Shown here: one piece after another, positions 23,901 to 38,900 of the stretch
Numbering within the stretch: the stretch's first letter is position 1
How the letters are laid out: each line of letters starts with the position of its first letter
NCBI RefSeq assembly: GCF_018446385.1
Contig: NC_055988.1
Coordinates: forward strand, 161,460,209 to 161,524,208
Source: Zingiber officinale
Lineage: Eukaryota > Streptophyta > Magnoliopsida > Zingiberales > Zingiberaceae
Direction: 5' to 3'
DNA length: 64,000 nucleotides
The notes under the pieces: model-generated
Seen by the model: only the letters and a program-made list of their open reading frames with translations
Databases searched by the model: none
Told to the model about the DNA's origin: nothing
Translations under genes and position numbers: made by a program

Positions 23901-26900
23901 CAAGTGCTCTCATCGAACCCCAAAGCTTAAGAACTTATATCTTTATGCTTTTGCGAAGTTTCTTTTCTTTTTTTCATATATTTATGTTCATTTATTTATG
24001 TAAAAGATATGTACAATTTTGCTGCACATTCTAAAGAGAATCAATTTTTAATCAGATTTCCGAATAGCTCACTTAACTAGTCAACAGGCCATGGAGTAGG
24101 ATAAGGCTGTCCAACTATGTTAAATACCTAAGTTAGAATTACTAATTATTCATGTTTATATCTTTTATTTTCATTGCATTTCTTTTTGTAATCACTAATT
24201 TTATTATAGGATCATGATTTCATAAATTATGAGATATGATAGCGTAACTAGTTTCCATAAAAAATTATGTAATATTTAGAAAAAGTCTTACAATAAGTCG
24301 TGTTATCAAAGGGTTTAGGATCTCATGTATTAGAGATGATTAGAATTAACACAATTTTTAAATTTCTGACACACACATATATATAAAGTTCTGATATGCA
24401 AGACACCCTGATTGTGCACCTGTGGGCGACTGAGTGGGGCACCCGGAATCCCACTGTCACCCACAGATGCGTACAGTCGAGGTGTGCAGCATATCAAAAT
24501 TATATATATATATATATATATAATTGAATTAATTCTTAAATTATTTATCCTAATCCCTTTTATACATTGGCAGCATAAGTTATTCTTCTTAATAAACTTT
24601 TCTAATCAAACTAACGAAACTTATCTAGATAAAAGTAAACCAACTTTTTCAAAATAATAAAGATCTCTACGCTACTATATTTTCTTACATTTTTAAATAT
24701 AATAAAATTATTAAATATTTCAACAGTCCCTCTCAAGTTAGTGAATAGAAATTTATCACCCCAGCTTAGATATAGTAATTTGAGAGCGCCATTAAATACT
24801 CCTTTATCTGTTTGCTCTATCTAATCTGATTTGCCTATTTGATTTGTTTCTAGTTTCTTTCTAGTCTTGGATTCTGGTTTCTAGTTGTCTTGGTGGCAAG
24901 CAAACATATGGCTTCTAGTTTTCTCCTGCTCACTTTGCTCCCAACATTTCTCCTTGATCTGAAATTCATGTGAAGATTCATACTTGGGCACGCTTGTTGG
25001 GTCACAAGGTAGAGGGTCAGTCCAGAAATACTTTGCATCAAGTGCATCCTTTGTCAATATCCTTTGCAATGGATCGAGGGTTTCAAGGTTAATGGTGGAT
25101 CTCTTAGCTGGATGATCATTTCTTTGAATATGAAGTCCATTAGAATTTGTTAAATTTGCATTTGTGGCACTTTAGTAATTCCAGTTGACAAAAGCAATAA
25201 TCAAAATATTAGGAAAGAATCTTTAAAATGCATCTATTTATTTAAAATAGCCTTTCTCATTCTTTTTTTCTCTATCTATTTTTGCAATGGATCACCAAGA
25301 AATCATAGAACCTCTTGGAAAATCCCCCCATTTTTTTTTTACAGTAGAACTAGAACTGAAAATCCATAGTTAGGAGATGGCAAAAATACTTAGCTTTGTT
25401 CCTGCAACTTTTCCTTTGCTTCTTTTCTGCTAGAAAATGTTTGGTGGTGGAGACGGAATGATCCAAGAGATGCTAGTTGCGCGGCTGACAAGTGAGACTC
25501 TAAGACGGAGTAGATGCAATTCTTGTGGAAGCAGTGACGGTCGAGATCAAGGGTTTTAGGCTAAAATATTTAATTAATAGCCTAAATAATGTAATTAATA
25601 ATTAATTAGCACAAATAATATATAAATATCAATTATATATTAAATAATTAAAATTTATATAAAATTATAAATATAACAATCAATGATTTTTATATAATTT
25701 TTATTAATTGTTGTTAGTTCAATCAAGCGCTTAGTGATTGGGATCAACCATAGGTTTTAATGTTTGAATAAAGAATTTTAAGTATAGATTTTAATGTTTG
25801 GATAATGAGTTCTAAGTTAGGATTTATTATGAATTTGACATGTGCATTTAAGTCATGTAGGACTAGGTAAAATACATAGAGACGACTTAATGCGATCGAG
25901 CATAGTGGATACTGCTCGAGGTTGGTGGAGATCAAAGAAGGATGATATTGGATATCCGAGGGACTACAATATGAAGAGCATCAAAGTGCAATTGTACCTC
26001 AGAGGCAAATTACGTAGGTGGAATGTGAGGGCATTGGAAGCAAGCCAAGTATTCAAGCGCATCGAAAGAATGAGAAGCCTAACAAGAGACAACCTAGTGG
26101 TGAGATTTGAGAGACCTATAGCCAGCCCCCAGAGCGTAGCACAGACGGTATGCGCATGACATCTCTGACGTAATAGTCAGGGATCGATTCTTAAGAACTG
26201 ACGACCTGGGGTTTACCCCACCATATGCCTGATGTCTGTGTACCTGCATGTACCTCCCTCCATATCCGTGGGGTCGACACTAGGGGGACGTTAATGTAGC
26301 GGATCTACATTTGAGAGGCCTATACCCAGGGAAGAATATATATCAATTTATGCAAACTTGACCATTAGGATGGTTATAGTCAACGAATCAACTGAAGAGT
26401 GCCTTTAGTGGACTAGTGGTCGAGTCAATTGAGTAGTCGAGTCGAGAGCATCATCCAATCAACAAAATGGTTCTATTCAAGATTGAACTTAGAATCATTC
26501 AACTAATATGGAATCTAATTAAATGATGGTAATTAATGTAGGTCCTTTAAGGTCGGCTAAAGGGGGATGAATAGCCCTGCAATTAAAAAAAAACACTTTC
26601 TTTTGCTTTCTATTTAGCAAAGACAAACACGTTAATTAGTTAGTAAATAAAAGCATATAATAAAGAAGAGACCAGAGTATTTTACTTAGTTTGCAACCGG
26701 AGAGATTGCTAGTCAAAGGCAATGAAAGCACTAAAGATCTCCTTCTTGGAAGGCGGAGAAGCCTCTTACAAACGTTGAAAGCTCAGTAAAGAAATTACAG
26801 ACTAAAAAGATGAAAGCACAGAATTCTTTTACAGGTGTTGTCTTAAACTCCTAGGACCAAGGCTCTATTTATAGCCTACTAGTCGAATTTGTCCGTTGAC

Positions 26901-29900
26901 TGACGTGTCAGCTTTGGACGCCTGAAGCAGGTCCAAGTGCCTAGAGCAAGTTCGAGCACCCCCAACGGTGCACCTTATCTGCTTCGCAACGACTTTTCAA
27001 TGACTTAATGATAATATTTTATCCTCGTCCGGATGCTTGGATCGATCCAGGCGCTTAGATTGGTGCTGACATGGACTCCGAGAGTTATCCTCGCCACAAC
27101 GGTATAAAGAGGTGCCTGCGTTGAACCAAGCTAGTCTGGGCGCTCAGACTGGTCCGAGCGCTTAGACTGGTCCGGACGCCTGGAGTCCAGATCCTAGACA
27201 AGTCAACTTTGTGTTGACTTGTTCGGTTGTTCCGGTCGCTTGGGTGATTCTCCAGCCATTTAGAGTTGAGCTCACCCGAACCCAACTGGCCTTCTCAAGT
27301 AAACTTCCTCCCGGCTTCTCGTCCCTCGGAAGTGTCGCACACGTCCTTCTCGTCTGTCGGTGTACTCTTCCATAACTTCAATTGCCTCAGATGTATTGAG
27401 CCCATCAAATCGCTTCCCGTGTCATCCTTTTCGTCCACTGCATCTTTCGCTCGACTTGTTGTGTTTCTAAATCTCTGCACACTTAGACACAAAACATCAA
27501 ATAACACTGAGCCTAATTTGACTTGGTTGATCACATCAAAACCAATCCGGAGTACTTACAATTAAGTCAACTATTCGATTAAAATTGATAAGCTAGCAAA
27601 CAAAATGTTTTCGTTCATGGCTAAGTCATTGATCGAGGCAATTAGTCCTCTGAAGCTGAACTAAAAAAATTGAAGAGATCTGATGAGAAAAGTTGAATGA
27701 CAAAAATTTGATGGTGTAATGGCTACATAGCAACAACAGACTGATAGTGGAATTTGATCGACTAATCAACATCTGCAAAGTAGAATACTGATCAACAACT
27801 AAACGTTTTGGAGGACTATTCAAAGGGGTGAAGACACGTTTGGAGCTAATGCTTAATGCTACATTGTAATATCTGAGCTCATTGTAATCTCCTCATCTCT
27901 TTGATTCTAATGTCTTATATTGTAAGCCTTGAAAGTATACAAAAGATTTCTCTACCTACAAAAGAAGTCCAAGAAGGAGAAAATATAGAGGGGTTTAAGG
28001 AGTAATCGACTAAAAGATCAATGGGCAAGGAGTAGAAACCCTAGAAACCAAGGGTTAGCATTAGTATTTGTTTTAATTTTCATTTTTGTTGTATATTTTT
28101 ATTTTTGTGCTTACATGCTAGGTAGAATCGGTAGCTGCCCTCTATCTTTGGGCTATCTCACAATGCCGGTATATATATATAATCTTGATACCCTATTTAC
28201 CTTATGGTGCTCACCTTGTGAACACCATGTGTAATTTTTTTTCTATTTTGATTTCTTTAACTTTAATATTATAACTCAAACTCTAAAGACTAAATCCTAA
28301 GCTCTAAAAAAATATACTTGGTTCTTACCTTGTGAGCACCATAAGGTAAGTAGATAACATTCTTTTATATATATATATATATATATAGTCATAAATTATA
28401 AAATCATAATCTCCACCCCACGATTGTTGCTCCAACCCTATGACTACCACTCATACCGGATTGCTACTTCCACCCAAATAGTTTCTTATATGAATCTTTC
28501 ACTCTCCACCTCTATTCTATAATAGTCTACTCTGATGCATCCATGTAATTGCTCTCTACGGTTATGACATCCACTATTCACTGCACGCCACCATTGCCTA
28601 TTACTCTCCAAACCATGCAAAGTGTTATAGCTTAGTACTTTATATCATAAAGCATATATAACCAGCATCCACTACATTAGCTATGAAAATATACCTAACA
28701 CCTGACACATTTCTAGAAGTGTTAAGATCATAATCTTGAAATTTGATTATGGCACCTCTTTCTCCATTTAATGAATTGTATTATTCACTATGGATTTGCA
28801 TCATTTCCTTCTTAATGATGATAAATTCAAAGTTTTCAACCATATGAAATGACGATTTCAAATGGAACCATAACCCAATCATGTTCAAAATTCATATTTA
28901 GACGTTTGCTAATGTAATTTTGTTGGAGATATTGTCGGAGATGCATAGAATTTTTTGAATTTAAATTATACAAAAATTAAATTCAGACTTATGTGACTTG
29001 AGTTGATAATCTCAAGCTGCCAAACAAAAAAAGCTGAACTGCCTAGAAGATTGAGCTACTTTGTATGGCCGAGTTGAGTTGTTGAGTGTCGAGTTGGCTG
29101 AGTCTGAGCTGGCCGAGCCCGACCTAGATGAGTGTCGAGCTCGCCTATTTGGCCAAGCTATCGAGTTACAACGAGAAATGCAATTTTTAAAAATAAATTC
29201 ATATCCTATGAGAATGCTTCGAGACCACGGTAAATGTCTGTTTCTCAAGATACAACGGGACGATCATGTTGACAACCAAGCACATAATTTGAGGCGAACC
29301 AAGCAAATAACCGAATATTATCACCAAAAGAGTCATCGAGCAAAGTGCACGAAAGAAAGAAAGAAAGAAAGAAAGAGGGGAACAAAGGTGGAAGAGTTGC
29401 TTATGCGCTGCTCTCTTCTGTGTGTCTCTTTTTCTCCCCTAAGGCCACAACCTTTTGATATAGGAGCTCTGTCCTTTCATAGCAATAAATATCATTTAAT
29501 GGTCGAATAAAGATCATTTACTGCTTTTACCTGCCTAACTCGAAACGTTAGCCGTCGACTATCAAGTCAGTCATTTCACTTGGGTGATTATAAATTCTCC
29601 ATTAACATTGACTATTTTAAATCCGCACATTAATGCATCTGTTATACAGTTGAACAAGTAGCAAATTGAATTCAGATGGCAAAACGTTGATTGATTAGCT
29701 TGGGAAAATTTGGCCTCGACCGGTCCAACAATCAACACGTGCAAGTCATACTCGCATACGAGTCAACTTTGATTTAATGCAATCCAGGTCCTCTATTTAC
29801 ACCCCTAATGAGCCCACACTGAGAGTCTCCCCCCATATATGTTCACAATTTCAATGGTTGTGATTCAATATAAACCAACCATAAAGTCACTCATTCCCCA

Positions 29901-32900
29901 ACGTGGGACTAAAGACTCTCATTCACAACGGAGTCTCCTCCATTTTTCTCTTTTTCCATTCACATTTCCAATAATTCCGCCCATGAATCAACTGTTGAGT
30001 CCATTATTGAACAAGTAAAATTTACCCTTTGAATCTTCCCCATGTTTACTTTACTGGCTAACCAATAGACATGATATCTTTGAAATATTTTGTCGTTTGT
30101 GTAAGGATTTGCATATCTCACCCAAGATTCTCCCTAATACAACGTAGTTCTCATAGGTATGTTCGTTCTTGACAATGAACATGTTTGATGTATGAGAAAT
30201 TCTAAGAATTACACCTATTCTCTTTGAAGGGGTCCCATATCTTTCTCACATATGTGACCTCTCAAGAGTAATCCACATTACTCCACTAGATCATTAAAAG
30301 TCATATGCATAATCTCCATCCTTTAAGGATATCACTAATCCATTGGGCAATTCCCTGTCGACTTAGTCAGTACAGTTAGGTTGCCCCATTGAACCGAATT
30401 CTTAGGATTTCGAGTCTGCATAGGTTGGATTTCCTTTGCACCAATATATTCCACATGCATCAAACTTATCCCTCGTGATGAACTTGCAACTAACTCTCCG
30501 TTTAACCCTTCAGCTAGCAGATCCATTAGGTTATTAGACTTTACATAGTCAACTGTGATAATTTTTCTATTGAGAATAGTTGTCTAATGGTATTGTATCT
30601 ACAACATATATATCTAGATTTACCATTATATAGATAAATATGTTCATTCAATTGTTGATTGGCTATCACAATGTATGCAAATTGTCGACATAGAATTTAG
30701 TCATTTAGGAATATTTTCTAAAAATTATCACAATCATTCAGTCTCTTTACCACATTTATTAAGGACTACAAACTCATTTTATCATGGATCTGTTATAATG
30801 GTTTGCTTAGAAGACTTCCACAAAATAGTTGCACTTCCCAAAGTGAATAAATATCTACTCGTAAACTTAAAATATTTCATGTCACATATCCAATTCATAT
30901 GACTGTATCTTTCGATCACAACAGGATATCTCATATATTGCATTTCATAATCACGAATATATCTTAAGTACCTCGGTACTCTTGTTATTCCATTCAAGTG
31001 TTCAACACCTAGATTGCTCATGCATCTACTTAATTTACTGACTGTGTAAGCTAAGTCTGGTCGTGTAAGTATATCAGACTTCTAAGCAATCTGAAGTACT
31101 TTATCTCCTTAATTTTTTGATAAATGTTAACTCATATCTATTGGACTTTGTACCAAGCTAGTAGACCATTGATGAATCTCTCAAAATTTTGTCCACATAA
31201 TAAGGCTAACTTAAATCAAGTCCATCTGATGTTCTAAGAAATTTAATTCCTAGAAGCACGTCAGCTAAGTTCAAAACTCAAATATTTCATGTCAAATCTT
31301 TGAGTTCAATATAATTTTAGTAGATTTAATCATCTTATCATTGCTTCCAATGATAAGTATGTTATCTAGATAAACACATAAAATAACAGTCATTTAGACA
31401 CACGTGTCACATTCACTGATCTTAATTGTTTCATATCCGCACATTAATATATCTATTATACACTTGAATGGTAACAAGATAAATTCGGGTTGCAAAACGT
31501 TGGTTGATTCGCTTTGACAAAGTTTGCCCTTACCGATCCGGCATTTGACATGCATAAATCGTGGTCGCACAAGAGCCAACTTTGATTCAATGCAATACGA
31601 ACCCTAGATTTGCATTCTTCTTGCATACCCACATGTGTGAGAGAGACTGTCCCCGTACATGTTCACAACTTTAATGATTGTGATTCAATATAAACCAACC
31701 ACAAAGCCATTCATTTCCTAATGTAGGAATAAAGGCTCTCATTCACAATGAAGTCTCCTTCCATCCACCTCTTTTTCAATTCACATTTCCAATATCTTTA
31801 TCATGAAATATTTGCTCCAATCTTGTTTCTCTTTCAAGCTACCTTTATTGATAATACCTTTCCTTTCTTTGGATTCAAAATGATTAAAATGACAAGTTAT
31901 TTTTATATGACCAAGTTAACAAAAGGGCAAAATCATCTTGTTGTTAGAAAAAAGAACTTTTTGATAACACCTTCATTCTCCTTATTGAACTCCTTGATAA
32001 AAAAAAATCCTTCTCCATCATCTCCACAATTTGACAATTTATTCTCTTAAGAAGAAAGAAATTTTGGCTCACTTACATGATTTTGCAGCAAATGAATGGA
32101 TCCAATGAAAAGAATATTCTTATTGAAAACTAGGCATAATAAACCTCTTTATTTGTGCTTCCAAATATCAAGGTTTAAACTTTCAAACTCGATAAGAATT
32201 TTTAATACTTATTTAATTGAAATATTAATAATATCAATCTAATTTATATATTAATTAGTTGTTTTATTTAATAATTAACTAAATTGTCAATTCTTCTATT
32301 TATATTTGTTTATTAATTTAATTATCTCACTAAATATTTATTTGTTTATAATTTTTAAGACAATTTAGTCTTTTCCCCTTTTCTATTTAGGATTTAGGAT
32401 TTTTAACTTAACAGTATAAAGATTTATATTCTGTATTTCTGACTATGAATTTTGGATTCAATAATATGACTAATTTTTTCCCTTTTCTTATTTTCTACAT
32501 GGAATCAAAGCGGTTCTCCTCCTTCGGTTTATTTTTTCTGCCCTTCCTATATAAGGATTTATTACTTCCTATTTAGGGTTTTTTTTTTTTTTTTTAAGGG
32601 TTTAAGGTTTCTTAACATAATTATATAATGATTTATATTCTATATTTCTGACTATGAATTTTGGATTCAATAATATGACTAGCTTTTTTTTTCCTTATTT
32701 TCTACATATAATATCATAGCGGCTCTCCTTCTCTGACCTAATTTTTTTTTGTGTCTTCTCCTACTACTACTATTGTTTTCGGTGCCGATATCCTTTCCTA
32801 TTAATTTTGGCTCTGACAACCTCTGTCGATTTTGGCGCCGACCTTTTTTTGCCGATTTCGATGTTGACGCCTATGCTGTCAATTCCGACGTCGACGCTCT

Positions 32901-35900
32901 TTTCTGTCAATTTCAGTGCCGACATCTTATGTTGCCGATTTCAACCCCAACGTCCTTTTCTGCCTCATATTCTTCGTATGACTACAAGTCATCCTGACAC
33001 CAATTTTTGTGGATCGTACATATATGTATCCTTCCAATTTGATTATTCTGAGCATTATTCGTTCTATCATCATGCATGGTCATACAAATGTTTCATGGAA
33101 ATCTGATTTGTATATGTTAGAGCAGTTTCAACAATTCCTTACTTCACGACCCTCTGTCATATCAGCTTCCTCTCATATAGGCTTGTCATCATCTAGTATT
33201 TCAAGCATATCTTCATCCTTGTTGATTTTAGACTCTGTACCTCTCATCATATGTCATCTAATTTATCATCTTTTTCTCCCAATTCATCTATATCTATTGT
33301 GACTATTGATGGTACTCCTATATCATTAGTAGGTATTGATTCAATGATTACATCTTGTTTATTTCTTACTTATGTTTATTATATTCCAAATTTTACTTTA
33401 AATCTTGTTTCTATTAATCAATTATGTGAGTCTGAATACCTAGTCTCTTTTTCTTCATCCAATTGTTATATTCAGGATCAGCAATATCAAAGGTTGATTG
33501 CTATAGGCAAGGACTCTATGTTTTAGATCAACTCAAAGTACCAAAAGTTGTAGCTTCAAGATTGGATTTATCATCTTTTAATCGTTCATCTTCTGATTTT
33601 TATTTGTAGCACTCTCGTTTAGGTTATGTTTCAGCGTCCCGTTTGAAGTTTTTAGCTTCTACAGTAGTATTAAAACTTTTAAAAAGTTCGGATACTTCTT
33701 AGTGGTTATAAACTGACTAAATTTTTTGCCTTATCATTTTTTAAAAATCTTTCTTTTTCTTTTGCTCCATTTGATCTTATCTATTCTGATGTGTGAGGAC
33801 CCTCTCCTATTCCTACAAAAGGGGGTCAAGATATTATATTTCGTTTATTGATTATTACACTCGTTACTCTTGGACCTATATTATGAAACACATGTCTGAT
33901 TATCTTACAATTTTTAACAACTTTAGAGCTCTTGTGAAAACTCAACATTCTAGTATTATAAAGTGTTTTTGTTGTGATTTGGGAGATGAATACACTTCAA
34001 ATTATTTTTCATATTTACTTGCTTCTGATAATACTATTGATCAGATCTTGTGTACAAATACTCCTGAACAGAATAATGTGATTGAACGGAAACATAAGCA
34101 TCTTGTTGAAATAACCCGTTCATTTTTATTGTCTGTCAGTGTTCCTAGTGTCTTTTGGAGAAAAACAATCCTTACTACTGCTCACGTAATTAATATAATT
34201 TCAACCTTACACAATTCAAGCTTGCCACCTTTTAAAAAATTGTATGGGAATACTCCTATCTATTCTTTTTTGTGTTTTTAGTTATATTTTGGTTGTATTT
34301 GTTTCATCCTTCATTCACATGTAGAGCGTAATAAATTAGCCTCTTAGTCTGCTCTTTGTGTCTTTCTAGATTATGGTATTAATAAAAAGGATATCATTGC
34401 TTTGATCCTGTTAGTAAAAAATTGTATGTCTCTCGTCGTGTTATGTTTCTTGAGCATATTTCATTTTTTCCTATTCCTGCTAGTTCGTCTAATATAACAA
34501 AGTCAAATATGCTTTGCATTGTTCCTTTAAATACCGACACTAAGAAAGCTTCACCCACAACTCCTACTAGTAGCTCAACTGAATCTAATACTTTAGTTTC
34601 AAAGATATCCACTCCACATGCTCCTTCTACCACTATTCAATCATCTCCTAAGATTGCGGATGATCCTTCTCTCCACCATCGTCAATCTACTCATGTTCGT
34701 AAATCTACTAAACTATAAGATTTTGCTTACTCTTGTTATTCTCATTCTTTTTCTTCATTTGTTGCATCTGTTCATTGTATTTCTAAGTTTGTATCCTATA
34801 AAGAAGTTGTTTGTAACCCACTTTGGCAAAGTGCTATGATTGAGGAACTAACTATTTTGCATCAGACTCATACATAAGATTTGGTACCGTTGCCACCAGG
34901 AAAACACACTATTGGTTCTCGTTGAGTATATAAGATTAAAACTAAATTTGATGGATCTATCAAACTATACAAAGCTCGTCTGGTTGCTAAAGGTTATTTT
35001 TAGGAGTATGACATGGATTATGAGGAAACATTTGCTCCCGTTGTAAAAATGATGACTGTTTGTACTCTGATTGTTGTTGCTACTATTTGTCGATGGATAA
35101 TATTTCAAATGGATGTCAAGAATGCATTTCTAAATAGTGATGTTTATGAAGAAGTCTATATGACACCTCCTCCTGGTATTTCACACCAACCTAGTGAAGT
35201 TTGCAGGCTTCGTAAAGCGTTTTATGGTCTCAAACAAACACCTCGTGCTTGGTTTGAGAAGATTTTATAGTGATTACTTCGCTTGATTTTCATCATAGTA
35301 ATCATGATTCAACATTGTTGGTCAAAAGTACGAGTGCAAATTAAATTCTTTTACCATTATATATTGATGAAATGATTATTATTGGTGATGATTCTGATGG
35401 AATTGCTTCCTTCGAGTCTAAGTTGGCTCATTGTTTTGCTATGAAAGACTTGGATATGCTACGCTACTTTCTGGGCATTGAGGTCGCTTATTCTCCAAAG
35501 GTAATCCATCTGATAATAGAGTCGATACTCCTATTGAGACTAATACTTGATATTCTCCATTTGATGGCTCACCTTTAGCAGATCCTAGTTTATACAGAAC
35601 AATTGTAGGAAACTTAATTTATCTCACCGTGACTCCTCCAAATATTACATATGTTGTTCATGTGGTTAGTCAATTTGTCGCTGCACCAGCTACAATTCAT
35701 TGGGTTGTTGTTCTTCGTATTCTCAAGTATCTTCCGAACACTCAATTTCAAAGCCTTTATTTCCTTTTACTTCATCTCTGGAGCTACGTGTATACTCTGA
35801 TGCTGATTAGACTGGTGATCCTACGGATCGCAAATCTAGCTTCTACATTTTTCTTGGTGATTCCCTCATTTCTTAGAAGAGTAAGAAACAAGATGTTCTT

Positions 35901-38900
35901 TCTAGATCTTCCATAAAAATTGAGTATCGTGTCATGACCTCAAGTACTTGTGAGATAGTTTGGTTGCGTTGGTTGCTTGTGGATATGAATATCTCTCCTC
36001 ATCAAACTACTCCATTATATTGTGATAATTAAAGTGCTATTCAAATTACGCATGATTCAGTTTTTCATGAGTGGACGAAACATATTGAAATTGATTATCA
36101 CATTACTCGTCATCATCTTCAAATTGACACCATCACATTACCTTTTGTTCTTTCAAATCTATAGATTGCCAATATGTTTATCAAAGCGCATTCCACTTTA
36201 TACTTTCATTTCTTGTCTAACAAACTCTTAATATTTCTAGCTGTAGCATCGTGAGTTTGAGGGAGCATATGAGATTATATATATTTATTTGTTTATATCT
36301 TTTAAGGTAATTTGATCTTTTTTTCCTTTTCCATTTAAGGTTTAGGGTTTCTTAACTTAACTATAAAATTATTTATATTCTGTATTTCTGACTACAAATC
36401 TTGGATTGAATAATATGACTAATTTTTGCCTTTTCTTATTTTTTATACAATATACTTGCAAACAATTAAGTTTAAACTTTCAATTTTAAATATTCATAAA
36501 ACTTTATAGGTAAAACATTAAAATGAACAACGAAAAAATTAGACTTTTCCTAATCCTCCATGATTCAAGGCATGCTTTCATTGTTAATGACGTATTTTGT
36601 TTAGTTATGAATTTATGTACTGAATTAGAAATTTGTTAAGGATGAACATTTGATAGTATTTTCATCTCATAAAGATTTATAGGTAAAAAATTAAAATGAA
36701 AAACCAAAAAAACAAATGATACCTTTCCTAATCCTCCGAGGCATGCTTTCAATGTTAATGATGTAATTTGTTTAAATGAGTTTATGTATTTGAGTTAGAA
36801 ATTTGTTGATGATGAACACTTGATAATAAATTTAAACATTTAATGTTATTTTGTCTTTGTAATCTTTTTAATAAAAACTAAGGGGGCGTTTGGTTTAGGG
36901 GAATAGGAGTGGGGAATGAGAATGTGAATCATTGATTGTCATTGTTAATATTTGGATTATAGGAATAGGAATACAAATAAGGGAATGAATCCTTGAAATT
37001 GGATAATAACTCATTCCCATATACCTCCCCTTCAATGAGTCATTACCCTATTTTCATTAATCAAAATATTTCCTTATTCCAAAAATATCCTTGACCTAAA
37101 ACTAAAATTTTCTCCCTTAATATCAAATATCAAAATATATTTATTTATTTTTTTCTTTCATATCACTTCTCTCTCATTGTTCTCTCTTATCATATTTTCT
37201 CTCTCATCATTTTATCACACACTTTTTCTCTCCTTAATCTCTCCTAATCACACTCTCTTTCCTCTTTTTTTCTCATTACACTTTCTCTCTTATCACACTT
37301 TCTCTCTCCTCAATCTCTTGTCACACTCTCTCATTTTTTCCCTTAATACATTTTCTCTCTCATCATACTTTCTCTCTCCTCAATCTCTCTCATCACCCTC
37401 ATTGTTCTCTTTTTTTCTCATCACACTTTCTCTCTCATCACACTATCTCTCACCATACTTCCTCTCTCCTCAATCTCTCTCATCACTCTCTCTCCTCATT
37501 TTTTCTCATTATATTTTCTCTCTCTTCATCATCTCCTATCATATTTTCTCTCACATCATATTTTCTCTCTTATCATGCTCTCTCCTATCACACTCTTTTC
37601 TCATTTTCTCTCATCACACTTTCTCTCTCTTCATTCTTTCTCATCATATTTTCTCTCTCTTCATTCTTTCTCATCATACTTTCTCTCTCTTCATTCTTTC
37701 TCATCATACTTTCTCTCTCATCATTCTCTTTTATCATATTTTTCTCTCACATTCATCTTTCTCTCACATCTAATTTTTTCTCTTATTTTCCTTTAAGGGT
37801 AAAAAAGAAAATTTTGATTTATTCCGATAGAAAATATGTAACTAACCAAACATTATTTTTAAGAATAATATCCATGCTCATACTCATTCTCATTCCATAA
37901 TACAATGATTCTCATTCCTATTCCTATTCCTAGGAAATAACCAAACACCCCCTAAATAAACTACATATATAAAGTGAGATAATTTAAAATTCTATAATTT
38001 ATTTTTGTTTTGTTTGTTCACAAAACTAGTATTATTAAAGTGGATGAAAAATAACGAGATATAATTTTAAAAAAAATCCAAGAAAATTTTATATTTGAAA
38101 CTTAAACTAAATTTTAAATTTTACGATTAAATTTATTTATTTTCATAAGCATAAAATTTCTATTAAAAAGGAAATTTGACTAATTCAACTCAATCAAATT
38201 ATGAAAATTTCATACCAAACTTTTCCAATAAAATTAAATTTAAATTTAAATTTTTTTTATACCTTCAAATTAGAGATTTTATTAAAAAAATAAATTATTT
38301 TATTAAAAAATAAATTTATTTAATGCTTATCATATTTTGATCATCATGTATTTTCAATGACATTTAATGAAATAAATTAATAAATAAATTACTTTTTCAC
38401 TTAACAAATAAATTTTTACATAAGAAAAAAAAATCGAGAAATTAATAAAAAAAAATTTGTTGACGTTGGATATCAAATTTTATCATATTTCATTTCACAT
38501 TAATTTTTTTAAATAAATGATTAATTAAGTAAAATTGATTTAATATTTTGAGTACTAAGGTATCCATCATATATGTTCAGATATATGCGAGTTAGAATGA
38601 GATAAATAACTCCAATTTACATCGCTTGAGAGGTTTGCGTAGCGGAAAACTTGAACACGCAGAACAATCACACACAGAAAACTAACAAAGGTTGTTTTCT
38701 TGGTTCACGCCTCCCAAGGTGATTACTCCAAGGCTTAACCTAGACCAAATTTTGAGATGGAGAAACTTCTTGTAGCAATTTTATAGTAATATTAAAAAAA
38801 GTCAACAAAAAGAAAAAGACAATTTACCAAAGGGCACACTCAGATTCGCGAATTGACAAAAAGGTGTTATAATTTGATATTACCAAAGGACACACTCAAT

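Larger units (their letters stand above)
28921..31794 (-). mobile_element. Truncated Tnt1-like Copia element
   Basis: On the minus strand: a partial 5' LTR (31794-31389), then directly the second half of reverse transcriptase and RNase H, the polypurine-like GGGCGGAAT, and a 3' LTR starting TATTGGAAATGTG at 29973 and probably ending ATCTCCAACA at 28921. The two LTR copies share about 400 bp. One deletion has removed R-U5, primer site, gag, protease, integrase and the first half of RT. The outer limits are inferred. Confidence 0.8.
32320..36449 (+). mobile_element. Ty1/copia element with short LTRs (degenerate)
   Basis: About 4.1 kb. The 3' LTR is 36270-36449 (180 bp, TGAGATTATA to TTTATACA) and the matching 5' LTR is about 32320-32499, followed by a primer-site-like TGGAATCAAAGCGG. 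A GAGGGAGCATA purine tract precedes the 3' LTR. Domain order is Copia. No clear target duplication was found, and the 5' LTR start is approximate. Confidence 0.82.

Noticed and set aside
29061..29510. 149-codon open frame
   Set aside because: Spans a GAGCTGGCCGAG repeat and the (GAAA)n microsatellite within the probable LTR of a truncated Copia element.
37177..37773. 198-codon open frame
   Set aside because: Only Ser, Leu, Phe, His and Ile from the CT-rich repeat; no start context or domain.
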